The translations under genes were made by a program, and so were the position numbers. Positions 1-7,022 of a stretch of DNA of 10,542 nt are shown here, piece by piece. The DNA is from Bremia lactucae (lineage: Eukaryota; Oomycota; Peronosporomycetes; Peronosporales; Peronosporaceae). Below the pieces are notes generated by a model. That model was not told the origin of the DNA and searched no databases. It was given only the letters and a program-made list of their open reading frames with translations. The stretch lies in NCBI RefSeq assembly GCF_004359215.1, contig NC_090615.1, positions 1 through 10,542 on the forward strand. The letters run 5' to 3'. Positions within the stretch are counted from its first letter, which is position 1. The number at the start of each line of letters is the position of its first letter.

Positions 1-74
1 TCAATGAGGCATGGAGCTAACTTAAGTGGCAACATAATACACTTCAAAAATAGTAATGCTTCTTTTCATTAAAA
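1..74. repeat. Dispersed direct repeat, copy A (partner at 9703-9789)
   Basis: The first 74 bases align by eye with 9703-9789 in the same orientation: both run TCAA(T/A)GAGGCA, GGAGCT, TTAAGTG(G/A)CAA(C/T)ATAATACACT, then CAAAATAGT and TTGCTTCTT or TGCTTCTT. Copy B has about ten extra bases in the middle. Because the match starts at base 1, the repeat probably extends beyond the left edge. It lies just downstream of the stop codon of the possible minus-strand exon at 69-155, so it could be a shared 3' untranslated region of a duplicated gene, or part of an unrecognised transposon. Confidence 0.65.
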
Positions 75-155
75 AGAGTCGGCCATTTCGTCCGACTCGC
101 ATTCGTAGTCGACTTTCAAAGAGGGGTCGTATTCACGTCGCAGAATTGCGCCGGG
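69..155 (-). other. Possible 3'-terminal exon of an unknown minus-strand gene
   Basis: On the minus strand a sequence ending TTCTCAG (acceptor-like, at about 156-162) is followed by 28 open codons and a TAA stop at 69-71. The translation starts PGAILRREYD, continues through SLKVDYECESDE and ends in MADSF. It is acidic at the C terminus and richer in G/C at third positions than the flanking A/T-rich DNA. I do not recognise the protein. A second short open stretch on the same strand (241-300, reading YRLVDRKARLEYLIA then stop) could be a neighbouring exon or chance. The exon model is an inference from coding-like composition and a single plausible acceptor; a different splice phase gives a different short ending. 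Confidence 0.25.
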
Positions 156-988
156 CTGAGAACCATGACACAGTTATGCTTAAACAATAATAAAAAGATT
201 AACTTTGCCATAAAGTTTTTTTTTATTTCACGTTGATTTTCTAGGCAATCAAATACTCCAATCGAGCTTTGCGGTCAACTAAACGATACTGCCGTAAAAC
301 CAGTCATCACCAAAATTTTACGATGGAAAAAGAACGAGTGAAAATTAATATGAAGAAAGACAAACAGGAGGATATGTCAATTTTTATCTGAAAAATAGTA
401 ACTAGTGACGAATCGTCGCGAAAAAAAGTGACATTAAAAACAACACGTAAATTGTCGACGCTTAATGTACGGCGAGATGTTTTCAACAAAACGTGACATA
501 ACATCGCTGTACTTGTTAGGCAAGTGCTCTTCATGATAGGACATATTGCCCGCCTACACGCGTGCAGACCCGCCCGACAAGACGCACAACGTCGTCTGCC
601 GTCACCAAGAACTTTGCGATGCCGATGTATGCTTAACGGAGTTTCTGGACTGTGCCGAGAGTGTTGGTCTTTCAAACGAAACAAAGCGTCGTGAGCAGTA
701 CGAACGGCTTGAAAATAATCAATTGTCACTATCGAGACGAGAAGATTCAGTGTTTCGAGTTGCAACGCGAGCTGGAAAAAGTTGCACCAAGTGCACTAGC
801 GGCGAGACTTGAAAAAAAACTCAGCATTTATTCAGCTGGCCGTAGTCAAGAGTATGGAAGAACAGGCGTCAATTCATCAGGAAAAAAACATGCTTGAGTC
901 CATGCTGAAGCTCAATGCCGCAAGTGATCAGCAAGATTTATTTTCAGAGGCGCATCGACTGGCAGCGCCACTTCAGAGCCAGGGCATT

Positions 989-1045
989 GTATGTTTGTTT
1001 TATACAGCTAAGGTGTTTAAATCAATGCTGATGTTGATAATGTAG
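989..1045 (+). other. Intron 1 of the TAP42-like gene (57 nt)
   Basis: Donor GTATGT at 989-994 and acceptor AATGTAG ending at 1045. Removal joins SQGI to ATVTLEEYADQEM in phase 0, which fits the family order, whereas reading through gives non-family sequence and a stop. The length is typical of short oomycete introns. Confidence 0.6.
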
Positions 1046-1101
1046 GCTACAGTGACGCTGGAAGAGTACGCGGATCAGGAAATGACTAGTGCCATCGAGA
1101 G

Positions 1102-1181
1102 GTAAAAATGGAGCAGTATGTTTTTCATTGCGTCGAAATGAGTTGAAATGATGTTAATGATGCATGCGTGATTCTTTGTAG
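1102..1181 (+). other. Intron 2 of the TAP42-like gene (80 nt)
   Basis: Donor GTAAAA at 1102 and acceptor TTCTTTGTAG ending at 1181. The exon before it ends in AG and the next exon supplies G, restoring an Arg codon and joining TSAIE-R to EAPQGPRRYDQ. Both introns still have sound splice sites although the exons are broken, which suggests recent decay. Confidence 0.6.
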
Positions 1182-1343
1182 GGAGGCGCCGCAAGGACCA
1201 CGAAGGTATGACCAGCTTCTCGAGTATGGAAATGAAGACGATGAGGGATTGGCTGAGATAGCAACGTATAAAGATCGCGCTTGGGACGATTGGAAAGATG
1301 CCAATAAAAAGATGTGGCCAAGTCGACAATTTGAGCGAATCAC

Positions 1344-1625
1344 ATGGTGTTAATGCACAACGGGGTCCAGACTCATATACTGGCTAGTATGGTTGCTGGT
1401 CTCGTGGCAACAACAGCTTGTGCACCAGCAGATGTTGTCAGGACAAGACTGATGCACATGCGTGATCACGAGTATACAAGCGCGACCGATTGCTTTGTAA
1501 AAATCATTAAATACCAAGGACTGCGTGGACTTTACAAGGGATGGGTGCCAGTGTACATGCGACTGGGACCACAGACGTTGCTGACATTTGTGTTTCTGGA
1601 GCAACTTCGCCAGCGCTTACTTTGA
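1344..1625 (+). pseudogene. Mitochondrial carrier (SLC25, dicarboxylate/oxoglutarate type), C-terminal third only
   Basis: Mitochondrial carriers have three repeats of about 100 residues and exchange metabolites across the inner membrane. Only repeat 3 is present here, in a 93-residue frame. The odd-numbered helix (HILASMVAGLVATTACA) is followed by the carrier signature P-A-D-V-V-R at residues 28-33 (P-x-D/E-x-x-K/R), a matrix segment with Q-G at 58-59 and Y-K-G at 64-66, and an even-numbered helix with RLGPQTLLTFVFLEQLR. That RLxPxTxLTFxFLEQ ending is typical of the dicarboxylate (DIC) and oxoglutarate carriers. About 200 residues containing repeats 1 and 2 are missing; directly upstream is the TAP42 tail, with an in-frame stop before 1344. 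A functional transporter is therefore not expected. The frame itself is open and ends at a normal TGA. Confidence 0.75.
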
Positions 1626-2100
1626 CAGTGTCGATTGAAAATCAATCATTGAGATTGACACTTTTGAGTTGGGCAATTAGCGGGAGAGATGCACTGCTAG
1701 ATTCAGAATTTGCGAGTACTTGCATCGTAAGTCAATACTACACAAAATTCTTGGGCAAAAGATAAGCGTCGTAGTGAGAGATCTGGTTTCATGCTCTTTT
1801 GTCCCGATTAGATACTTCGTTTCTCGCCTTTCTTAAAGCGGTGACGAAACTGCGCAGCAGGAATTCTTGCGAAAAGGGGACTTATGAGCGGAGATGCTTT
1901 AAATGATAAGAAATTGGATGACGCTATAACCTTTTCTCGTTAGTTAAATATATTTTTTTTTTCACACAGACGACCGTCAATAAAGCTATTTTAATTTTGC
2001 GCGTTTGTGCAGGAAAGGATATGACAGTATCTGAATCAGAACTGAGATATCTGAATTGATTCTTATTGATCACAATCTACAAAGAGTAAGAGATCCGGAT
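1626..2100. other. Intergenic stretch, no gene supported
   Basis: No domain, RNA gene or repeat is recognised. A short plus-strand open piece near 1884-1940 (MSGDALNDKKLDDAITFSR) is followed by a T-rich tract and CACACAG (to about 1968) that resemble a polypyrimidine tract and splice acceptor. This could be the remains of an exon-intron boundary belonging to the decayed stretch downstream. Too little is left to identify. Confidence 0.4.
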
Positions 2101-2476
2101 ATGAGCTTCCTCGAAGAATTTAAACGTCGATATACGAGCTATCCGATAACCTAAGACGCCGCGTCTTGCCACCAGATGTGCTTCTTGATGCCACGCTCAA
2201 AAGAGCAAATATGCTCTTTTGTGCTGCTTCCAAGCGATAAAGCATTGAAGGCTTGTCGGACACCATCACCCTCTCCGCAATGCTACTCCCTTTTTTCTGC
2301 TGAGCGGTGTGCAAATCACCATTTGTGGTGCAAAAAGGGCGCGCAGCCTACTCATCCTAAATCTTGCAACGTCCACTAAACTTCGACTCGAAGAGGCAAT
2401 CCCAATGATTATTGGGGCAATTTGGGGTGCGGGAAAGCGGTACATTTTTAGCAAGAAGCACAAGCCACTTTTTTAG
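2101..2476 (+). pseudogene. Decayed coding-like stretch, unidentified
   Basis: Protein-like sequence passes through all three plus frames. 2101-2150 reads MSFLEEFKRRYTSYPI. 2148-2237 reads NLRRRVLPPDVLLDATLKR and then NMLFCAASKR before a stop. 2249-2476 ends with TSTKLRLEEAIPMIIGAIWG, GAGKRYIFSKKHKPLF and a TAG at 2474-2476. The last piece is open for 75 codons. The order suggests one ancestral gene broken by two frameshifts and stops, ending about 100 bp before the effector start. I do not recognise the family. It could equally be chance open sequence, although the amphipathic LEEAIPMIIGAIW block looks protein-derived. Confidence 0.3.
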
Positions 2477-2534
2477 AACAGTCTCTAAGCACCATTCACA
2501 GCTATCACAAAGCTTCGAGAGCTCCACCAGTCTT

Positions 2535-2550
2535 TCATTTCTACATTCGC
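2535..2550 (+). promoter_or_regulatory. Oomycete initiator-like element (Inr) of the RxLR gene
   Basis: TCATTTCTACATTCGC lies 31-46 bp upstream of the ATG at 2581. It matches the oomycete Inr consensus (TCATTYYNCAWTT) apart from one additional base before CA. The short distance to the start codon is normal for oomycete genes, where no TATA box is expected. A weaker CCATTCAC lies near 2491. Confidence 0.5.
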
Positions 2551-2580
2551 GTTGTTATCGATCGGTAACACCTCAAACCG

Positions 2581-2883
2581 ATGCGGCTTCCTTTCCACGT
2601 TTTAGCGTTAGTCACGACCTATGCGCTGTCAATGACAAGTCAAACCTCTGCAGAATCCAGCTTGGTCCGCGCAACAGTGGCGCATGAGCAATCTCATATG
2701 GAGAGCCTCGAAGCCAAGCGATCGCTACGAGCCCAGCAGACTTCACCTCTCAACGCTAACGACGAGCGCATAAGTTTTAAAAATCTCATGGGAAAAATTA
2801 AAGGCATAGTCCAAAAATTTTATCGTCGCAAAACTACCGGGTTACGAAGAATTAAAAACATGAAATCAGTACGCCATGATTGA
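2581..2883 (+). CDS. RxLR-type secreted effector candidate, 100 aa
   Basis: Such proteins are secreted by Peronosporales pathogens and many act inside host plant cells. Residues 1-24 form a signal peptide: Met-Arg, a hydrophobic core around LALVTTYAL and a small-residue cleavage site near TSA-E. RSLR at 47-50 is the RxLR motif, at the usual distance from the N terminus. NDER at 60-63 stands where the acidic dEER motif normally lies, so the second motif is degenerate. The remaining 37 residues are strongly basic: about twelve Lys/Arg (IKGIVQKFYRRK, GLRRIKNMK) against one terminal Asp. They could form one amphipathic helix and a nuclear or membrane-binding patch. No WY-domain core is evident and the effector part is short. 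No intron is needed. The ATG is the first in frame and follows an Inr-like element. Host target and expression cannot be read from the sequence. Confidence 0.8.
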   Translation: MRLPFHVLALVTTYALSMTSQTSAESSLVRATVAHEQSHMESLEAKRSLRAQQTSPLNANDERISFKNLMGKIKGIVQKFYRRKTTGLRRIKNMKSVRHD

Positions 2884-2960
2884 AGAAATAATAATAATAA
2901 TAAGCAAAAAAGGCTTCAAATTTCAATCTACCCCCTTTATTCGAATCGTTGCTTGATTAA
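2884..2960. other. Effector 3' flank with short ATA microsatellite
   Basis: The stop codon of the effector (2881-2883) is followed by five to six ATA repeats at about 2887-2903 and A/T-rich sequence up to the probable LTR edge at 2961. No terminator-like hairpin is seen. Confidence 0.5.
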
Positions 2961-3208
2961 TGTATACGAAATTATCTATGATCAAAAGGAAAACTGCACT
3001 TTATTTAATTATTTAAATCTAAAACCTAACGTAGCTAATCAAAATTGATTTTGGCCGCCAGATTTATATCTGGCGGCGACCACATTTGTTATCCATAATA
3101 AATGGGATTTAAGTAACTAACTATTTTAAAATTAGATAAAAGAGTATTTTACCCATAAAGTAAATGTACCACAACAACGGTTCTCCAACCGATGTGTGAC
3201 CCATTACA
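2961..3208 (-). repeat. Probable 3' LTR of the gypsy element
   Basis: On the minus strand a purine tract GATGAGGGAGGG is followed directly by TGTAATGGGTCACAC, the normal arrangement of polypurine tract and LTR start. The inner edge at 3208 is fairly firm. The outer edge is inferred at 2961, where the minus strand reads CGTATACA, giving TGTA...TACA ends; other CA ends nearby are possible. Inside is a perfect 10-bp inverted repeat (GCCGCCAGAT at 3054-3063, four-base loop, partner at 3068-3077). No second copy is in the window, so the length (about 248 bp) is not verified. Confidence 0.5.
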
Positions 3209-3220
3209 CCCTCCCTCATC
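3209..3220 (-). other. Polypurine tract of the gypsy element
   Basis: Minus strand GATGAGGGAGGG immediately before TGTAATGGG. In LTR retrotransposons this tract primes plus-strand DNA synthesis. Its polarity agrees with pol on the minus strand. Confidence 0.5.
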
Positions 3221-3320
3221 AGACTGTTGACATAGAATGACAACATTCGCTTCATTTGCTCTTTGAGGTTGGAACCTAAACAGCTAACTGTTTGGTTGTG
3301 TTTTCCATTTCCTTTGTCTA

Positions 3321-4360
3321 ATGACAATCAAGCGTGAGTCACAGACTCTGATCACCTTCCTCGACGATGAGGGAATGGTGGACTTTGGAAGTCACTCTCA
3401 ATCTGAGAAGGAGGATAAAGAGCGGCGTTCGCTCACGCCTTCTCTTCCGGACGAACGTCGGCGAGCCCCGAATCCGTTCCCAGAACGTAGTGCCGCTGAT
3501 GTCTTAACTGCATTGAGCAGGACACGGGACCCTGAGTCCAACATTATTACGAATCCGCTCGATGAAGACCAAGAGCAGATAGTCCTCATAGAGGAAAGAG
3601 ATCGTCGTCGAGCTGCCGAAATAGCGAAAGCTAAGGCTCATTGTGAATATAGATTCACTCCGCTTAGTGCGGACGAGCGTCTCAAAGAGATAGCGGGTCA
3701 TAGCTTGGCCATCTGGATCTCTGGTGACCCGGCGAAGACGCCGGAGGAGATCGCATCTCGCGACGCTCTTCATGAGCAATACCTTACGCCGAAGGTAATG
3801 ACGCGAAGCCAGTATCTGACGCGTTTACATGATCAAGCCCGTGGGGCTTCGGTGATCTTCATGAGGGAAATTCCGATCATGTTATTTCCAAACGAAACAA
3901 GAACTGAAAACGAAGTCTCATTTGAGAAATGGGTTCACCGGGCCCACAAACTCCGTAATATCTGGAATATCAGAGAGTCTGCAGATAGAGGTAATGTTCG
4001 TTTAGAGCGGAAGCTTCGCTTCGACTTTGCTAAGGCCAAAGCCATTTACGTTCGGCATTTATGCCACAAAACGAAAAAAGGCCTAGCCAATTTTTCAGTG
4101 CTTCGGTTGACCGTTCAACCAAGGATCGAAGCCGCACTGAGGCTTTAGATCCACCTAATCCCACGTTTAGTGGTGGGAAGCGTCGTTTAACGCGAGTTGA
4201 CCCTGAGCTTGGCGCTCAAAAACGTCAACGGCGTACGGACAATCTTGCCGAAGAGGTACCTCGAACTCCCAAGAGTTTTCAGAAGAGGGGTACCCTAGCC
4301 ACTTCACCAGATACTGGTATTGACCCTCACGACGACGTCTTTAAACGTTTCTCCACATGA
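3321..4360 (+). pseudogene. Antisense accessory ORF of the gypsy element, one frameshift
   Basis: An ATG at 3321 opens a 275-codon frame on the strand opposite to pol. It is highly charged: an acidic, Ser-rich start (TFLDDEGMVDFGSHSQSE), a Pro/Arg segment (SLPDERRRAPNPFPERSAADV), a likely helix with EERDRRRAAEIAKAKAH, and a conserved-looking core (EKWVHRAHKLRNIWN to RLERKLRFDFAKAKAI). Near 4085-4095 the sense passes from frame 0 to frame 2, where SASVDRSTKDRS continues, then a basic nuclear-signal-like stretch (GAQKRQRRTDN), ending at TGA 4358-4360. The frame 0 end at 4148 is a frameshift artefact. No CCHC knuckle, protease or polymerase motif is present, so it is not an obvious gag. I do not recognise a function. 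It lies between pol and the polypurine tract, as antisense additional ORFs do in some plant gypsy elements. Confidence 0.55.
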
Positions 4361-4704
4361 AACTAATGGTTCCCCCGTGCATCAAGCAGCGCGGGAGGGT
4401 GGTAGAAATTTCGGCGGAAGCATTTGATGCTTTACGGCACGAGGTGCAACTTCTTCGTGAGGTCCTAGCTTGGGTTGAGAGCTCTTCTAAGGCGGTTCGG
4501 GACCGTCTTTTGACGCTGGAGCGTCAGCAGCCTCGTTTAGAGGGTGAGCTGGACATCCTGGTGAGGATGCAGCAATCTGCTCACGACCGCCTGTCTCGGC
4601 GCAAGCACCTTCAAGTCCACGTGGGAAGGGTCCCGATATGGCTTAAGCAAGCCAACGTAAAACACTGGGTGTGTACGCAGATTGCTGGGAACGTTAGCGT
4701 ATAA
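4357..4704 (+). CDS. Coiled-coil ORF following the antisense ORF, overlapping the pol tail
   Basis: ATG at 4357 overlaps the TGA of the preceding frame (ATGA, 4357-4360). Residues about 20-75 are a likely coiled coil (FDALRHEVQLLREVLAWVE, VRDRLLTLERQQPRLEGELD). It may be a separate small protein or the C-terminal part of the antisense protein, displaced by a frameshift. From about 4600 onward the DNA is also the minus-strand pol tail, whose family-like reading (VGLLKPYRDPSHVDLK) is clear, so the last 30-35 residues of this frame may be a shadow. The overlap with pol (which ends at 4537) is up to 168 bp. Function unknown. Confidence 0.4.
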   Translation: MKLMVPPCIKQRGRVVEISAEAFDALRHEVQLLREVLAWVESSSKAVRDRLLTLERQQPRLEGELDILVRMQQSAHDRLSRRKHLQVHVGRVPIWLKQANVKHWVCTQIAGNVSV

Positions 4705-5588
4705 GCAAAGCCTTCTTGGCCACGACGTAAATGGTCCAGTAAAGCGCGGGCGCAATTTGGTCTTGAAGACCGCGGAAACCAAGTTGGTAGGTAGGTTTTA
4801 GCGTTTAGTAAAACTCGGTCTCCGACCACATAAGCAATAAGACAAACAGCTTCTGCCTTTGGCATCTGCTTGTTTGTCTTGGCTATCAGCCATCGTATCC
4901 CTTACATATATTAAGACACTAAATCGCGTCGCGAGAAACTCGCTTACTTGTTTCAAAACGGAAACAGGGCTGATATCAGCAAACCTATCGGCTAAGTCTC
5001 CCCCCCCCAGCCCTGAGCCACGCAGTGGTCTCGTTAATGGAACGCGCGGGTGGGTAAGACCATTTATACAAAACGGAGTATAGCTTGTAGAGGCATGAAC
5101 AGCGTTATTTAACGCAAATTCCACTACTGGGAGCATTAAGCTCCTGCGCTTTATGGTGTCTGAGCACCACGCTGCGTAAAACGTCTTCAATGACGCGATT
5201 GATACGTTCAGTTTGACCATCGGTCTGCGGATGGTCCGCAGTGGACATATCCAATCTGGTGCCAAGCACTCGGAAAATTGATTCCCAGAAATTACCCCTG
5301 AAACGGGATCCCGATCCGAGACAATTGCCACTGGCAAACCATGTTGTCGAAACACGCGATCGATAAAACGCTTAGCTGTACCCTCTCCATCAATGGAATC
5401 CGGCACGGCCGCTAAGTGAGCCATTTTGCTCAAACGGTCAACAAAGGCCACTATACCGGAGTTACCGGCTGAATCTTACGGTAGCCCAAAAACTAAATTC
5501 ATATTAATGGACTCCTAGCATCCAATGGGGACGGGAAGACTCGCCAGTGGCGCAGCAGCATGTGTCGAGGGTTTAACCCGTTGGCACG
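4537..5588 (-). pseudogene. Ty3/gypsy integrase and pol C-terminal tail, frameshifted
   Basis: Integrase inserts the element's DNA into the host genome. From 5451 downward the core reads FVDRLSKMAHLAAVPDS (first catalytic Asp at residue 5 of this frame), then FRQHGLPVAIVSDRDP (second Asp). The third catalytic residue, Glu in the motif TDGQTER, is present at DNA level (codon 5207-5209) but in another frame: the open frame there reads nonsense from about 5290 to 5150 before returning to LPVVEFALNNAVHAST. The zinc-finger C-x2-C is at 5584-5595, again in another frame, followed by a stop near LPVPIGC and by FGLP about 40 residues later. The C-terminal tail (4706-4782) contains KTKLRPRFTGPF and, further down, HPVFYVGLLKPYRDPSHVD, a GPF/Y-type and chromatin-binding-like ending of gypsy integrases. 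A nine-C run lies at 5000-5008. At least three frameshifts make this copy inactive. Confidence 0.8.
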
Positions 5589-6375
5589 TTACGCATGTGC
5601 GAACATATGTGCTGACCCATTTATAATGTTTGGGCCACCAATAACTCTGGCTGATAGGCCGTAGGTCTTTTCTCTACCGAGATGACCACCAAGGACAGTA
5701 TCGTGTGCCTCATAATGGATCCGGTACTTCAAATCCTCATCATGAGGAACAACGACACGCGGAGGGTCCACGATGTCTGTGCAATAAAGCAACAGGTTGT
5801 TATCGTTTGAAAATTGATGTAATATTGCATGCAAACGTGCCGGTAGTTCATCCTTGGCGTAAGCCGAACGGATTAATTCAGGAATAGGTGACGAGATAGT
5901 CGTTAAATGAGAAAGCTCATAATCCGGCCTGCGTGATAATGCATCGGCCAAAGCATTATGCTTGCCGGGTTCATACTTCACTTCGAAGTTGTATTCCGCA
6001 AAAAAGGATAGCCATCGGGCCATTTTCTGTGAGAGGTGGGGCGACCAAGTCGCCGTGCGTAATGACGCGTGATCTATATAAATTACAGACGGCTTAGAGC
6101 CCAGCAGATGAACTCTGAATCTGGCGAGAGCATACTTCATAGTAAGTAACTCTTTGTCATGAACTGAATAGTTCTTTTCCGCAGCTTTAAGCTGTCTAGA
6201 CTCGAACGCAATAACACGTTCATGCCCCTCCACATCTGTTTGTAACAAAGCACTGCCAATGGCAAAATCTGATGCGTCACAGACGACACTGAAAGACCAA
6301 TTTGGTTTTGGCAGTGCCAGAATCGGGGCATGGATAAGACTATCCTTAACTGCTCGAAAAGCATTATTTTCGGTG
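5589..6375 (-). pseudogene. Ty3/gypsy RNase H and integrase zinc-finger N half
   Basis: RNase H removes the RNA strand during reverse transcription. The frame is open from the gap edge (6375) to 5589. It begins with the thumb/connection end (AFRAVKDSLIHAPILALPKP), then SVVCDASDFAIGSALLQTD with the first catalytic Asp, ESRQLKAAEKNYSVHDKELL with the catalytic Glu, and VIYIDHASL where the consensus is T-D-H, so Thr is changed to Ile. RWLSFFAEYNFEVKYEPGK and NALADALSRRPDYE complete the domain. The integrase zinc-finger His pair follows (HYEAHDTVLGGHLGREK), after which a frameshift near 5660 destroys the family reading. The 5' neighbour, reverse transcriptase, would lie in or beyond the gap. Confidence 0.85.
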
Positions 6376-6475
6376 NNNNNNNNNNNNNNNNNNNNNNNNN
6401 NNNNNNNNNNNNNNNNNNNNNNNNNNNNNNNNNNNNNNNNNNNNNNNNNNNNNNNNNNNNNNNNNNNNNNNNNNN
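6376..6475. other. Assembly gap, 100 N
   Basis: Exactly 100 undetermined bases, the usual placeholder for a gap of unknown size. Left of it is minus-strand gypsy pol, right of it plus-strand copia-like sequence, so true distance and adjacency are unknown. Confidence 0.95.
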
Positions 6476-7022
6476 CTTAGTCTAACATATGCTCGAAATT
6501 GGCATTAGTATTTGTAAGCGAGGCAGCGAAAAAGATGCAAGCAAAGAGACGAATGATGTGACAATATAAAAATATGATGATGAATTAAAGTGTGCGATAT
6601 GGCAGAATGAGGAGTTTACGGACATCAATGAAACCAACGTAGAAGAACCAAAAACCGATGAAGGGACAGAAATGAAAAATCCTGTGGATCTTGGAGCAGA
6701 CAATGACTGTGCTGTCAGTGCAGGTTTATCATGTCAAGAAGATAATGTTGATTCGATAAAAATAAGGAAAAACGAGTTGTGCAAAAACAGACCCTACGAT
6801 ATAGGTTTAATGAGAAAAACGGAGAAAATCAACCCTAGAAGATCAACTATCGCTGCCTCTTGAAATCGATTAAATAGATCAAATGGGTGCTGGCGCGATT
6901 GAAAATTCTGAATAAGAAATCATGTGGCGGCGGCGTAATCGAGAACTCGAGACGAGCCTACAAAGTTACTCTTAAGTGACGTGCCAGACATGGAACAGAC
7001 ACCGCGAGTATTCCATCCAAGC
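6476..7022 (+). pseudogene. Decayed integrase-RT linker region of the copia element (probable)
   Basis: From 6570 to 6863 one frame is open. It reads NEEFTDINETNVEEPKTDEG, an acidic, low-complexity stretch like the variable linker between integrase and reverse transcriptase of Ty1/copia polyproteins. Stops precede (6567) and follow (6861). 6864-7022 has no long frame. No integrase motif is visible before the gap. The assignment rests mainly on position directly upstream of clear copia reverse transcriptase and on the charge pattern. Confidence 0.4.

Larger units (their letters stand above)
441..1350 (+). pseudogene. TAP42: TAP42/IGBP1-like PP2A regulatory protein, decayed
   Basis: TAP42 (alpha4/IGBP1) binds type 2A phosphatase catalytic subunits in the TOR pathway. 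The family pattern is readable in pieces. Frame 0 (about 441-735) gives GEMFSTKRDITSLYLLGK, then PAYTRADPPDKTHNVV and LTEFLDCAESVGLSNE, but carries adjacent stops TGA TAG at 534-539. Frame 1 (about 730-812) gives RDEKIQCFELQRELEK, the conserved K-I-x-R/C-F...ELE helix. Frame 2 (809-988) gives LAVVKSMEEQASIHQE. After two introns come TVTLEEYADQEMTSAIER and the family's C-terminal signature, YKDRAWDDWKDANKK. The shift between frames 1 and 2 lies at an eight-A run (812-819). The tail after NKK diverges and stops at 1350, where carrier sequence begins. The N terminus upstream of 441 is not recognisable. Frameshifts plus stops argue for a pseudogene; sequencing error at the A run could explain only one of them. 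Confidence 0.7.
2961..6375 (-). mobile_element. Ty3/gypsy retrotransposon, 3' part, decayed
   Basis: Reading on the minus strand from the assembly gap, the order is RNase H, integrase zinc finger and core, pol C-terminal tail, a noncoding stretch, a polypurine tract and a probable LTR. RNase H preceding integrase is the Ty3/gypsy order. The 5' LTR, gag, protease and reverse transcriptase would lie beyond the gap and are not in the window. An additional open reading frame set on the opposite strand (3321-4704) occupies the space between pol and the polypurine tract. Pol carries several frameshifts, so the copy is dead. Confidence 0.8.

Noticed and set aside
76..98. Hairpin GAGTCGG/CCGACTC as a bacterial-type terminator
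   Set aside because: The context is a eukaryotic genome and the stem falls inside a possible exon. Rho-independent termination is not applicable.
307..765. 152-codon open frame on the minus strand, the longest in the first kilobase
   Set aside because: It lies antisense to the recognisable TAP42 pieces, and its own translation shows no domain-like order; it is a shadow frame.
3121..3327. 68-codon minus-strand frame over the polypurine tract
   Set aside because: It runs through the polypurine tract and into the LTR and resembles no protein; considered noncoding.
4798..5083. Plus-strand frame 4859-5083 and alternative minus-strand frame 4611-4865
   Set aside because: Both overlap the integrase C-terminal region in other frames. 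Only short parts of the minus-strand frame carry pol-tail residues, through frameshift.
5705..5887. 60-codon plus-strand frame
   Set aside because: It is antisense to the gypsy RNase H and integrase border, which has the recognisable motifs.
6259..6480. 73-codon plus-strand frame
   Set aside because: Half of it is undetermined bases, and the rest is the reverse of gypsy RNase H.
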